Positions 16,369-22,684 of a DNA stretch of 41,607 nt are shown piece after piece. The notes under the pieces were generated by a model, which was not told the DNA's origin, did not search any database, and worked only from the letters and a program-made list of their open reading frames with translations. The stretch lies in NCBI GenBank assembly GCA_025966225.1, contig JAOPVI010000281.1, positions 1 through 41,607 on the forward strand, written 5' to 3'. Positions within the stretch are counted from its first letter, which is position 1. Each line of letters opens with the position of its first letter. The position numbers and the translations under genes are program-made. This DNA is from Mycobacterium sp. GTDB taxonomy: Bacteria; Actinomycetota; Actinomycetes; Mycobacteriales; Mycobacteriaceae.

Positions 16369-17001
16369 ATGGAGCCTGCGGGGGAAAGCAAGGCGCGGGA
16401 GGTGCCCGGCGATCGGGTGTTGACGGTGCCCAACGCGCTGAGCGTGGTGCGGCTGATCCTCGTCCCGGTCTTTCTCTATCTGCTGTTGGGTGTCCACGAA
16501 TACGGCTGGGCAGTGGGCGTGCTCATGTTCAGCGGGTTCTCCGACTGGGCGGACGGCAAGATCGCCCGGCTGGTCGCCAACCAGTCGTCGCGGTTGGGAG
16601 CGCTGCTGGACCCGGCGGTCGACCGGATCTACATGGTGGCCGTCCCGATCGCCCTCGCGATCGCGGACATCGTGCCGTGGTGGATCGTGGTCATCCTGCT
16701 CGGGCGCGACGTGCTGCTTGCCGCGACGCTTCCGGTGTTGCGTAGCCGCGGCCTGACGGCGCTGCCGGTGTCGTACCTCGGCAAGGCCGCGACGTTCTCG
16801 CTCATGTCGGGGTTCCCCCTCGTCCTGCTCGGCCAGTGGGATGCGTTGTGGAGCCGCGTCATCCTGGCCTGCGGCTGGGCTTTCCTGATCTGGGGCATGG
16901 CGATGTACCTATGGTCTGCGGTGCTCTATCTGATTCAGGTGCAGTTGGTGGTGCGGCAGCTGCCGCGCGCGACGAGCGACCAGGGAACGCCTGGCCCGTG
17001 A
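16369..17001 (+). CDS. pgsA2: CDP-alcohol phosphatidyltransferase PgsA2 (phosphatidylglycerophosphate/cardiolipin synthase type)
   Basis: A 210-aa membrane enzyme that moves a phosphatidyl group from CDP-diacylglycerol to an alcohol acceptor. The family active-site motif DxxDGxxAR(x8-9)GxxxDxxxD is complete: DWADGKIAR followed by [10 protein letters not shown] (residues about 62-87), carrying the metal-binding aspartates. About six hydrophobic helices surround it. From memory the M. tuberculosis counterpart is pgsA2 (Rv1822), also listed as a possible cardiolipin synthase; sequence alone does not decide between the two. ATG 16369 was preferred over an earlier in-frame ATG at 16321 that lies inside secA2. 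Its stop overlaps the GTG of the next gene (GTGA), so secA2 through the DUF881 genes may be one operon. Confidence 0.9.
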   Translation: MEPAGESKAREVPGDRVLTVPNALSVVRLILVPVFLYLLLGVHEYGWAVGVLMFSGFSDWADGKIARLVANQSSRLGALLDPAVDRIYMVAVPIALAIADIVPWWIVVILLGRDVLLAATLPVLRSRGLTALPVSYLGKAATFSLMSGFPLVLLGQWDALWSRVILACGWAFLIWGMAMYLWSAVLYLIQVQLVVRQLPRATSDQGTPGP

Positions 17002-17936
17002 GCGATGCGAACATCGGTCCAAAGAGCGACGACGAGCGCGCGCTCGGCGGCTACAGCCGGGAGGTCGGACGCAACGCCCACGAGGCGGACGCACCGACGC
17101 TGATCCCGGTGCCGTCGCTGCTGCGCTCGTTGCTGTCCGATCACCTCGACCCGGGCTACGCGGCGGCCGCCGAACGCCGCAAGGACGGCAAGCGGCGCAG
17201 CCGGGCGGCCGAGTTGACCTGGCAGCTCTGCGCAGGCTTGGCGGTTGCCACCGTCTTCGCGACCGCGGCCGCACAGGCCCAATCCGTCGCGCCGGCGACC
17301 AGGGACGCGCAGCAGGCCCTTTCGGCGCGCGTGCGGGCGGCCGACGTCGCCGCCCATGACTCGACGGCTCGGCGCGACGCGTTGACCGGACAGGTCGAGT
17401 CCGAGCGGCGTAGCAGGCTGGCGGGCGACGAGCGCGGCAGGCACCTGCTCGCGGACTTGGACGCGGCCGAGTCCGCGGCGTCCGCCACCTCGGTCATCGG
17501 GCCGGGTCTGACGGTTACCGTCACCGAACCCGCGGCGGCGGCGGACTTGAGCGACGTGTCCAAGCAGCGCGTCGAGGGCAGTCGGCAGATCATCCTCGAC
17601 CGTGACCTGCAACTGACCGTCAACTCGCTGTGGGTCAGCGGCGCCGAGGCCGTCGCCGTCGGGGGAGTACGAATCGGACCCAACGTGACGATCCGGCAGG
17701 CAGGTGGCGGCATGCTGGTCGACAATCAACCCATCGCCAGTCCTTACGTGATCCTTGCCATCGGACCGCCGCACGCCATGCTCGACGTGTTCGACACCAG
17801 TCCCGCATTGCAGCGGCTCCGACTGCTGGAGACCTCCTACGGCGTTGGTGTCACCGTCAGCGAAGGCGAAGCCCTCGTGGTCCCGGCCAGTTCGGTCCGA
17901 GACGTCAACTTCGCCAAGAAGATTGGGCCGCCATGA
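16998..17936 (+). CDS. DUF881 membrane protein (Rv1823-like)
   Basis: A 312-aa protein with a cytoplasmic basic N-terminus of about 75 residues, one membrane helix ([22 protein letters not shown], about residues 76-98), a coiled-coil-like stretch rich in Arg/Ala/Asp (about 105-160), and a C-terminal DUF881 domain outside the membrane ([50 protein letters not shown]). DUF881 proteins occur in pairs around a small basic protein in Gram-positive bacteria and are sometimes linked to division-associated genes; their role is unknown. GTG 16998 overlaps the pgsA2 stop by 4 nt, and its own stop overlaps the ATG of the next gene. Confidence 0.85.
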   Translation: MSDANIGPKSDDERALGGYSREVGRNAHEADAPTLIPVPSLLRSLLSDHLDPGYAAAAERRKDGKRRSRAAELTWQLCAGLAVATVFATAAAQAQSVAPATRDAQQALSARVRAADVAAHDSTARRDALTGQVESERRSRLAGDERGRHLLADLDAAESAASATSVIGPGLTVTVTEPAAAADLSDVSKQRVEGSRQIILDRDLQLTVNSLWVSGAEAVAVGGVRIGPNVTIRQAGGGMLVDNQPIASPYVILAIGPPHAMLDVFDTSPALQRLRLLETSYGVGVTVSEGEALVVPASSVRDVNFAKKIGPP

Positions 17937-18265
17937 TCGGAATCATCGCCCTCGTCGTTGGAATCGTGCTCGGCCTGGTGTTCCATCCCGGTGTCCCGGA
18001 AGTCATTCAGCCGTACCTGCCGATCGCAGTCGTGGCCGCGCTCGACGCGGTGTTCGGCGGCCTCCGGGCCTATCTCGAGCGCATCTTCGACTCGAAGGTC
18101 TTCGTGATCTCCTTCGTGTTCAACGTGCTGGTGGCGGCCCTCATCGTCTATGTGGGAGACCAGCTGGGCGTCGGTACCCAGTTGTCCACCGCGATCATCG
18201 TCGTGCTCGGCATCCGCATCTTCGGCAACGCCGCCGCGCTGCGGCGCAGACTGTTCGGGGCGTGA
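17933..18265 (+). CDS. sbp: Small basic protein Sbp (DUF1290, Rv1824-like)
   Basis: A 110-aa membrane protein with three hydrophobic helices (residues about 1-18, 28-48 and 60-80) and a basic end ([12 protein letters not shown]). The central segment [30 protein letters not shown] is the hallmark of the small basic protein family encoded between DUF881 genes and, in Bacillus, near ftsAZ. Function not established; an envelope or division role is an inference from such contexts. ATG at 17933 overlaps the preceding stop (ATGA), showing tight coupling with the two flanking DUF881 genes. Confidence 0.88.
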   Translation: MIGIIALVVGIVLGLVFHPGVPEVIQPYLPIAVVAALDAVFGGLRAYLERIFDSKVFVISFVFNVLVAALIVYVGDQLGVGTQLSTAIIVVLGIRIFGNAAALRRRLFGA

Positions 18266-18267
18266 GC

Positions 18268-19083
18268 ATGACCGACTCGGACACCCCCAAGGGCCGGCAC
18301 GAACTCGCCTCCAACGAATCGGTCCAACCGATCGGCGACCTTCAGCCCGCTGGCGTCGCAGGCGTAGCGCGCCGAGGACGATCCCAGCTCGCCTTCGGGG
18401 CGTTGGCGGTCGTGCTGTGCATCGTGCTCGGCATCGCGATCGTCACGCAGGTCCGCCAAACGGAGTCGGGCGATTCGTTGGAGAGCGCCCGCCCGGCGGA
18501 CCTTCTGATACTGCTCGACTCCCTTCAGCAGCGCGAAGCGGCGCTCAACACCGAGGTCGCCGACCTACAACGCACGCTGACCGCGCTGCAGGCCTCGGGC
18601 AGCAGTGACCAGGCGGCGATCGAAAACGCGCGGTCCCGCCTCGCCGCGCTGTCGATCCTTATCGGGACGGTCGCAGCTACCGGTCCTGGCGTGACGCTGA
18701 CCATCGACGACACAGCTCCCGGTGTGTCGGCCGAGACGATGCTCGACGTCATCAACGAGTTGCGCGCAGCGGGAGCCGAAGCCATGCAGGTCGGCTTCGG
18801 AGCCCCCCAGGGGAGTCAGGGGACGGTTCGGGTTGGGGTCGACACCTGGGTGGTTGGCGCGCCGGGAGCGTTGGTGATCGATGGGGTACCAATGAGTCCA
18901 CCGTATTCGGTGCTCGCGATTGGCGATCCTGCGACGTTGGCCGCGGCGATGAACATTCCCGGCGGTGCGATGGACAGCATCGAGCGGGTCGGTGGGACGA
19001 TGTCGGTTCAGCAGGCCGACGTCGTCAACGTGACCACCTTGCGGCAACCGAAACCGCGCCAATACGCTCAGCCAGTCAAATGA
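18268..19083 (+). CDS. DUF881 membrane protein (Rv1825-like)
   Basis: A 271-aa second DUF881 protein: cytoplasmic N-terminus, one membrane helix (LAFGALAVVLCIVLGIAIVTQV, about residues 41-62), a predicted coiled coil (LLILLDSLQQREAALNTEVADLQRTLTAL), then the DUF881 domain (GPGVTLTIDDTAPGVSAET; INELRAAGAEAM; PPYSVLAIGDPATLAAAMNIPGG). ATG 18268 has a cgggg site 7 nt upstream; a GTG at 18262 in the same frame overlaps the preceding stop and is an alternative start. It differs from the first DUF881 gene mainly by a more typical coiled coil. It closes the secA2-pgsA2-DUF881-sbp-DUF881 gene run. Confidence 0.85.
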   Translation: MTDSDTPKGRHELASNESVQPIGDLQPAGVAGVARRGRSQLAFGALAVVLCIVLGIAIVTQVRQTESGDSLESARPADLLILLDSLQQREAALNTEVADLQRTLTALQASGSSDQAAIENARSRLAALSILIGTVAATGPGVTLTIDDTAPGVSAETMLDVINELRAAGAEAMQVGFGAPQGSQGTVRVGVDTWVVGAPGALVIDGVPMSPPYSVLAIGDPATLAAAMNIPGGAMDSIERVGGTMSVQQADVVNVTTLRQPKPRQYAQPVK

Positions 19084-19147
19084 CGGTATTCGTCCCTGCG
19101 ACCGTCCCCGCCATCCATATCCCGCGCCGACAGACCCAAGGAGCCCC

Positions 19148-19543
19148 GTGAGCGAGATTCCGTCCGAGCTGAACTACACCCCGGACCACGAGTGGGTGAG
19201 ACGCACCGGTGACAACACCGTGCGGGTAGGCATCACCGACTACGCACAGTCAGCGCTCGGTGACGTCGTGTTCGTCGAGTTGCCCGAAGTCGGGGCCGAC
19301 GTGACCGCGGGCAGTGAGTTCGGAAATGTGGAGTCGACCAAGTCGCAGTCAGATCTCTACGCGCCGATCAGCGCGAAAGTCGTTGCGATCAATAGTGATC
19401 TGGCAGACTCACCGGAGCTGGTCAACTCCGATCCGTATGGTGCTGGCTGGCTAATCGACCTCGAGATCGGTGCCGAGACGTTGGAACAGGACCTTGCGGC
19501 TCTGCTCGATGCCGACGGCTACCGCGAGGTCGTCGAGGAATGA
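19148..19543 (+). CDS. gcvH: Glycine cleavage system H protein
   Basis: A 131-aa lipoyl carrier of the glycine cleavage system, which shuttles the aminomethyl group between the P, T and L proteins. The lipoylated lysine sits in the VESTKSQSDLYAPISAKVV loop (about residue 64), and the N-terminal LNYTPDHEWVR is diagnostic. Length matches the family. GTG 19148 follows an excellent aaggag site (19138-19143). The matching gcvP lies 3.1 kb downstream on the same strand; the T protein is not in this window. Confidence 0.97.
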   Translation: MSEIPSELNYTPDHEWVRRTGDNTVRVGITDYAQSALGDVVFVELPEVGADVTAGSEFGNVESTKSQSDLYAPISAKVVAINSDLADSPELVNSDPYGAGWLIDLEIGAETLEQDLAALLDADGYREVVEE

Positions 19544-19584
19544 CCATTACGGCGGTGGTGGACACACCGCCCGACGCCGCGCGG

Positions 19585-19590
19585 TACGGT
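19585..19590 (+). promoter_or_regulatory. Possible -10 element upstream of garA
   Basis: TACGGT lies 9 bases before an ATG at 19600 that opens a 24-codon frame ending on the garA start. It would give a leaderless upstream ORF or a short garA leader of about 70 nt. Confidence 0.3.
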
Positions 19591-19599
19591 CGTGGGGAG

Positions 19600-19674
19600 A
19601 TGTATGCCCGTCGGCCATCGCGTCAGAGGGCCGACCCAAGATCGCCACAGCGGCCAGTGAGGAGCAGCGGGTGA
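19600..19674 (+). CDS. Possible 24-aa upstream ORF coupled to garA
   Basis: ATG at 19600 opens a 24-codon frame rich in Arg, Ser and Pro whose TGA (19672-19674) overlaps the garA GTG as GTGA. A TAnnnT hexamer precedes it at a distance compatible with leaderless transcription. The composition is what any out-of-frame GC-rich stretch would give, so coding is doubtful; the coupling geometry is the only support. Confidence 0.25.
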   Translation: MYARRPSRQRADPRSPQRPVRSSG

Positions 19675-20150
19675 CGGATAACGACACCACTTCGGGAGCG
19701 GACCAAACGTCTGACGACGTTTCCGTGGAGACCACATCGGTCTTCCGCTCCGACTTCCTCAACGAACTCGACCCCGCCACGACGACCGGCAACGAGACTG
19801 CGGTTTCCGGCGTCGAAGGACTACCCGCGGGCTCGGCCCTGCTCGTAGTCAAGCGTGGTCCCAACGCGGGCTCCCGGTTCCTGCTCGACCAACCGAGAAC
19901 CTCGGCAGGCCGACATCCCGACAGCGACATCTTCCTCGATGACGTCACGGTCAGCCGTCGGCACGCGGAGTTCCGGCTCGAGACCAGTGAGTTCCAGGTG
20001 GTCGACGTCGGCAGCCTCAACGGCACGTACGTGAACCGCGAGCCGGTGGACTCCGCGGTGTTGGCGAACGGTGACGAGGTGCAGATCGGCAAGTTCCGCC
20101 TGGTGTTCCTGACCGGTCCCAAGTCCGACGACGGCAGCCCGGGTAGCTAG
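19671..20150 (+). CDS. garA: FHA-domain metabolic regulator GarA
   Basis: A 159-aa phospho-regulated FHA protein. The N-terminal tail carries the ETTSVF motif with Thr21 and Thr22, the residues that PknG and PknB phosphorylate in M. tuberculosis GarA (Rv1827). The FHA domain (about residues 60-150) has the phosphothreonine-binding residues in [23 protein letters not shown] and GSLNGTYVN. Unphosphorylated GarA binds and restrains 2-oxoglutarate dehydrogenase and NAD-glutamate dehydrogenase and activates glutamate synthase; phosphorylation makes the tail fold onto the FHA domain and switches this off. GTG 19671 was chosen because it places Thr21/22 exactly and has a gaggag site 6 nt upstream; the longer frame begins inside gcvH. 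Confidence 0.97.
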   Translation: MTDNDTTSGADQTSDDVSVETTSVFRSDFLNELDPATTTGNETAVSGVEGLPAGSALLVVKRGPNAGSRFLLDQPRTSAGRHPDSDIFLDDVTVSRRHAEFRLETSEFQVVDVGSLNGTYVNREPVDSAVLANGDEVQIGKFRLVFLTGPKSDDGSPGS

Positions 20151-20153
20151 CTC

Positions 20154-20176
20154 GCGATGAGCGCTTGCGCGAAGAG
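20154..20176 (+). repeat. 23-bp start-proximal repeat, copy A (before MerR gene)
   Basis: This 23-nt block is identical to 40790-40812, and a degenerate copy (four changes) lies at 6499-6521. Here it ends 3 nt before the ATG of the MerR gene. Its core is gatgagcgcttgcgcgaag. Confidence 0.6.
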
Positions 20177-20179
20177 AAC

Positions 20180-20914
20180 ATGACCCAGCCCGACGGCCCC
20201 GCGTTCTCCGGGATGTCCATCGGTGCCGTGCTCGATCTGCTCAGGCCCGACTTCCCGGACGTCACCATCTCCAAGATCAGGTTCCTGGAGGCCGAGGGGC
20301 TGGTCACGCCCGAGCGCACGGCGTCAGGATACCGACGGTTCACCGCGTACGACTGTGCCCGGCTTCGTTTCGTCCTGACTGCGCAACGCGACCACTACCT
20401 TCCGTTGAAGGTCATCAAGTCCCAGCTGGATTCGCACCCCGACGGTGACCTGCCGGAGCAGCGGTCCGCATACGGGGTACCGCGACTGGTGCCGGTGAAC
20501 GACGGGGACGACCTCCAGGGCGCCGCGGCCGTCGGGCCCGCTCAGGTGCGATTGAGCCGTGAGGACCTCTTGGCGCGCTCGGGCGTTGGCGTCGACGTGC
20601 TCAACGCCCTCGTCAAGGCAGGCATCATCAAGCCGGGACCCGGCGGATTCTTCGACGAGCATTCCGTGGTCACTGCACAGTGCGCGCAGGCGCTTGCCGA
20701 GTACGGCATCGAGCCGCGCCACCTGCGAGCGTTCCGATCCGCCGCCGACCGGCAGTCCGACCTGATCGCACAGATCGCGGGTCCCGTCGTGAAGGCGGGG
20801 AAGGCCGGCGCAAGGGATCGCGCCGATGACCTCGCCCGCGAGGTCGCGGCGCTGGCCATCACGTTGCACACGTCGCTGATCAAGTCCGCTGTGCGCGACG
20901 TTCTGGACCACTGA
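20180..20914 (+). CDS. MerR-family regulator (Rv1828-like)
   Basis: A 244-aa transcription factor. The N-terminal MerR winged helix is clear: [46 protein letters not shown] layout within residues 12-55, then [28 protein letters not shown] second, C-terminal helical domain (about 115-240: [50 protein letters not shown]) is typical of the actinobacterial Rv1828 group. There are no metal-binding cysteines. It sits in the conserved actinobacterial block gcvH-garA-merR-nuclease-merR. ATG 20180 was chosen over TTG 20165; the preceding 23 bases are a repeat element rather than an ordinary ribosome site. Confidence 0.88.
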   Translation: MTQPDGPAFSGMSIGAVLDLLRPDFPDVTISKIRFLEAEGLVTPERTASGYRRFTAYDCARLRFVLTAQRDHYLPLKVIKSQLDSHPDGDLPEQRSAYGVPRLVPVNDGDDLQGAAAVGPAQVRLSREDLLARSGVGVDVLNALVKAGIIKPGPGGFFDEHSVVTAQCAQALAEYGIEPRHLRAFRSAADRQSDLIAQIAGPVVKAGKAGARDRADDLAREVAALAITLHTSLIKSAVRDVLDH

Positions 20915-20961
20915 GGTCTAGACTCGCTTCGACGGGTTGACGGTGTGGAGGGCAGACACTG

Positions 20962-21456
20962 ATGGGCGAGGTTCGCGTGGTGGGCATTCGCATTGAGCAG
21001 CCCCAGAACCAACCGGTCTTGTTGCTTCGCGAGTCCAACGGTGACCGGTATCTGCCGATTTGGATCGGACAGCCAGAGGCCAATGCAATCGCCCTGGAGC
21101 AGCAGGGCGTCGAGCCGGCTCGACCGCTCACCCATGATCTGATCCGAGATCTGATTGCCGCCCTTGGGCATTCGCTGAAAGAAGTCCGAATCGTCGACTT
21201 GCAGGAGGGCACTTTCTACGCGGACCTGGTGTTCGACCGCGACATCAAGGTGTCGGCGCGTCCGTCGGACTCGGTGGCAATCGCCATGCGCGTCGGGGTC
21301 CCGATCTACGTCGAAGAGGCCGTGCTGGCCGAGGCGGGATTGCTGATCCCCGACGAGAACGACGAAGAAGCCGCAGGCGCCGTTCGCGAGGACGAAGTGG
21401 AGAAGTTCAAGGAGTTCCTCGACAGCGTGTCGCCCGACGACTTCAAGGCCACCTGA
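20962..21456 (+). CDS. Bifunctional nuclease-family protein (BFN/DUF151, Rv1829-like)
   Basis: A 164-aa protein with a complete BFN domain (about residues 1-130): VRVVGIRIEQPQNQPVLLLRE, RYLPIWIGQPEANAIALEQQGVEPARPLTHDL, then DSVAIAMRVGVPIYVEEAVLAEAG. The acidic C-terminus (DENDEEAAG, EVEKFKEFLD) is common in actinobacterial members. Plant and Thermotoga relatives have been linked to nuclease activity; the bacterial role is not settled. A ggaggg site lies 9 nt before ATG 20962, and a TAGACT hexamer at 20919-20924 could give it its own promoter between the two MerR genes. Confidence 0.88.
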   Translation: MGEVRVVGIRIEQPQNQPVLLLRESNGDRYLPIWIGQPEANAIALEQQGVEPARPLTHDLIRDLIAALGHSLKEVRIVDLQEGTFYADLVFDRDIKVSARPSDSVAIAMRVGVPIYVEEAVLAEAGLLIPDENDEEAAGAVREDEVEKFKEFLDSVSPDDFKAT

Positions 21457-21593
21457 GGCGGCATTTATCACGGATGCGTCTCAACTGCCGCATCGTGCTC
21501 GACACGCGGCGCAAGTTTCCGTCATCCGTCAATCGGGCAGCCATACTTTGAGGACCGCGCTGCTTTAGGGCAGTGTGGCCAAGACGAAAAGCG

Positions 21594-21599
21594 TATGCT
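21594..21599 (+). promoter_or_regulatory. Possible -10 element of the second MerR gene
   Basis: TATGCT fits the TAnnnT consensus in a 227-bp gap after the nuclease gene. It would give an mRNA leader of about 80 nt to GTG 21684. No clear -35 was seen. Nothing else could be recognised in this gap. Confidence 0.35.
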
Positions 21600-21683
21600 C
21601 GACACATTCGAACTCGGGGGCAAACGCGCTGCAGGGGTTTTGCTGGTAGTGCAGCTGGAGTTCGATCGGCGAGAGGATGGACA

Positions 21684-22307
21684 GTGGGCGACACGCCACG
21701 TCAAGATCAGTTGGAGCTCTCTTCGGTCGACACGCCTCCTCAGGCCGCCGCCGTCGCTCCAAGCGAACCCGTGCAGGCCGCGCTGTTCCCCGATAACTCC
21801 GTGCCCGATGAGCTCGTCGGATACCGGGGGCCAAGTGCCTGCCAGATCGCAGGCATCACCTACCGGCAACTGGACTACTGGGCGCGCACTTCGCTGGTCG
21901 TGCCGTCCATCCGAGGGGCGGCCGGTTCTGGCAGCCAGCGGCTGTACTCGTTCAAGGACATCCTGGTCCTCAAGATCGTGAAAAGGCTGTTGGACACCGG
22001 CATCTCGTTGCACAACATCCGAGTGGCCGTCGACCACCTTCGCCAGCGCGGCGTCAAGGACCTGGCCAACATCACGCTGTTCTCCGACGGCACGACGGTC
22101 TATGAGTGCACGTCTGCCGAAGAGGTCGTCGACCTGCTACAGGGTGGCCAAGGTGTATTCGGCATCGCGGTCTCGGGCGCCATGCGGGAACTCACCGGCG
22201 CCATCGCAGACTTCCCAGGCGAGCGCGCCGACGGTGGCGAGTCCATCCCCACCCCCGAGGACGAATTGGCCTCCCGCCGCAAGCACCGCGACCGCAAGAT
22301 CGGCTGA
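21684..22307 (+). CDS. MerR-family regulator (Rv1830/ResR-like)
   Basis: A 207-aa regulator. After a variable N-terminus of about 45 residues, the MerR helix-turn-helix reads GYRGPSACQIAGITYRQLDYWARTSLVVPSIR in pieces, followed by SQRLYSFKDILVLKIVKRLLDTGISLHNIRVAVDHL, an effector-binding region (LFSDGTTVYECTSAEEVVDLL) and a basic tail (SRRKHRDRKIG). By order it corresponds to Rv1830, a factor implicated in growth and division control and in antibiotic recovery (ResR/McdR) in M. tuberculosis. GTG 21684 was chosen because it has a gagagg site and avoids 37 upstream codons of unlike composition. The downstream gcvP is separated by a riboswitch. Confidence 0.88.
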   Translation: MGDTPRQDQLELSSVDTPPQAAAVAPSEPVQAALFPDNSVPDELVGYRGPSACQIAGITYRQLDYWARTSLVVPSIRGAAGSGSQRLYSFKDILVLKIVKRLLDTGISLHNIRVAVDHLRQRGVKDLANITLFSDGTTVYECTSAEEVVDLLQGGQGVFGIAVSGAMRELTGAIADFPGERADGGESIPTPEDELASRRKHRDRKIG

Positions 22308-22328
22308 GAGCTCTACTCAGGACGCATG

Positions 22329-22400
22329 CCGGTCACCCTTCCCGGGTCGCTTCGCTCCTGCCCTCCGGTCACCCTTCCCGGGTCGCTTCGCTCCTGCCCT
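22329..22400. repeat. Perfect 36-bp tandem duplication (two units)
   Basis: Units 22329-22364 and 22365-22400 are identical and head to tail; each begins ccggtcacccttcccgggtc and ends in tgccct. A further ccggt follows at 22401. It lies between the MerR stop codon and the probable gcvP promoter and riboswitch. It carries no open frame of its own with typical codon use. Confidence 0.95.
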
Positions 22401-22404
22401 CCGG

Positions 22405-22410
22405 TAGACT
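22405..22410 (+). promoter_or_regulatory. Possible -10 element of the gcvP transcript
   Basis: TAGACT fits TAnnnT and lies directly after the 36-bp repeats and about 20 nt before the first riboswitch helix, where the promoter is expected. The -35 position would fall inside the second repeat unit. Confidence 0.4.
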
Positions 22411-22427
22411 CGGGCATTGCATCGCCC

Positions 22428-22650
22428 CTGCGCGGGAGAGTTTCGTGGCCGCCAGCCACGAACGCCGAAGGAGCAATACCTCTCCGTCAACCTCTCAGGC
22501 ACCCAGGACCGCACGGGGCCACGATGCCTCTGGAAAGCGGTGAGTGCACAACTCGCCCGCCCATGGGGAAAGGCACTGGGTCACAGCCCGCAAAATGCCG
22601 AATCTCTCAGGCGCCCGGTACGGGTCGACGACAGAGGGGGAGGAACCGCT
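22428..22650 (+). ncRNA. Tandem glycine riboswitch (two aptamers)
   Basis: Both glycine aptamers can be read. Aptamer 1 (about 22430-22535): gggagag, a variable hairpin (ttcgtggc/gccacgaa), cgccgaaggagcaa, cctctcaggc, aggacc, and the closing ctctggaaag. Aptamer 2 (about 22536-22650): a variable helix, ccatggggaaag, gccgaatctctcaggcgcc, and gacagaggggg. These are the conserved cores of the class. In actinobacteria tandem glycine riboswitches usually turn on glycine cleavage genes when glycine is high, which fits the gcvP gene downstream. The expression platform lies between 22640 and the start codon. Confidence 0.93.
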
Positions 22651-22684
22651 GGGTGGTTCTGCGCTCCTAGTCCGAGAGGTCCCC

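Noticed and set aside
14940..16433. Minus-strand frame of about 497 codons opposite secA2
   Set aside because: Antisense shadow of SecA2; its peptide has no recognisable domain.
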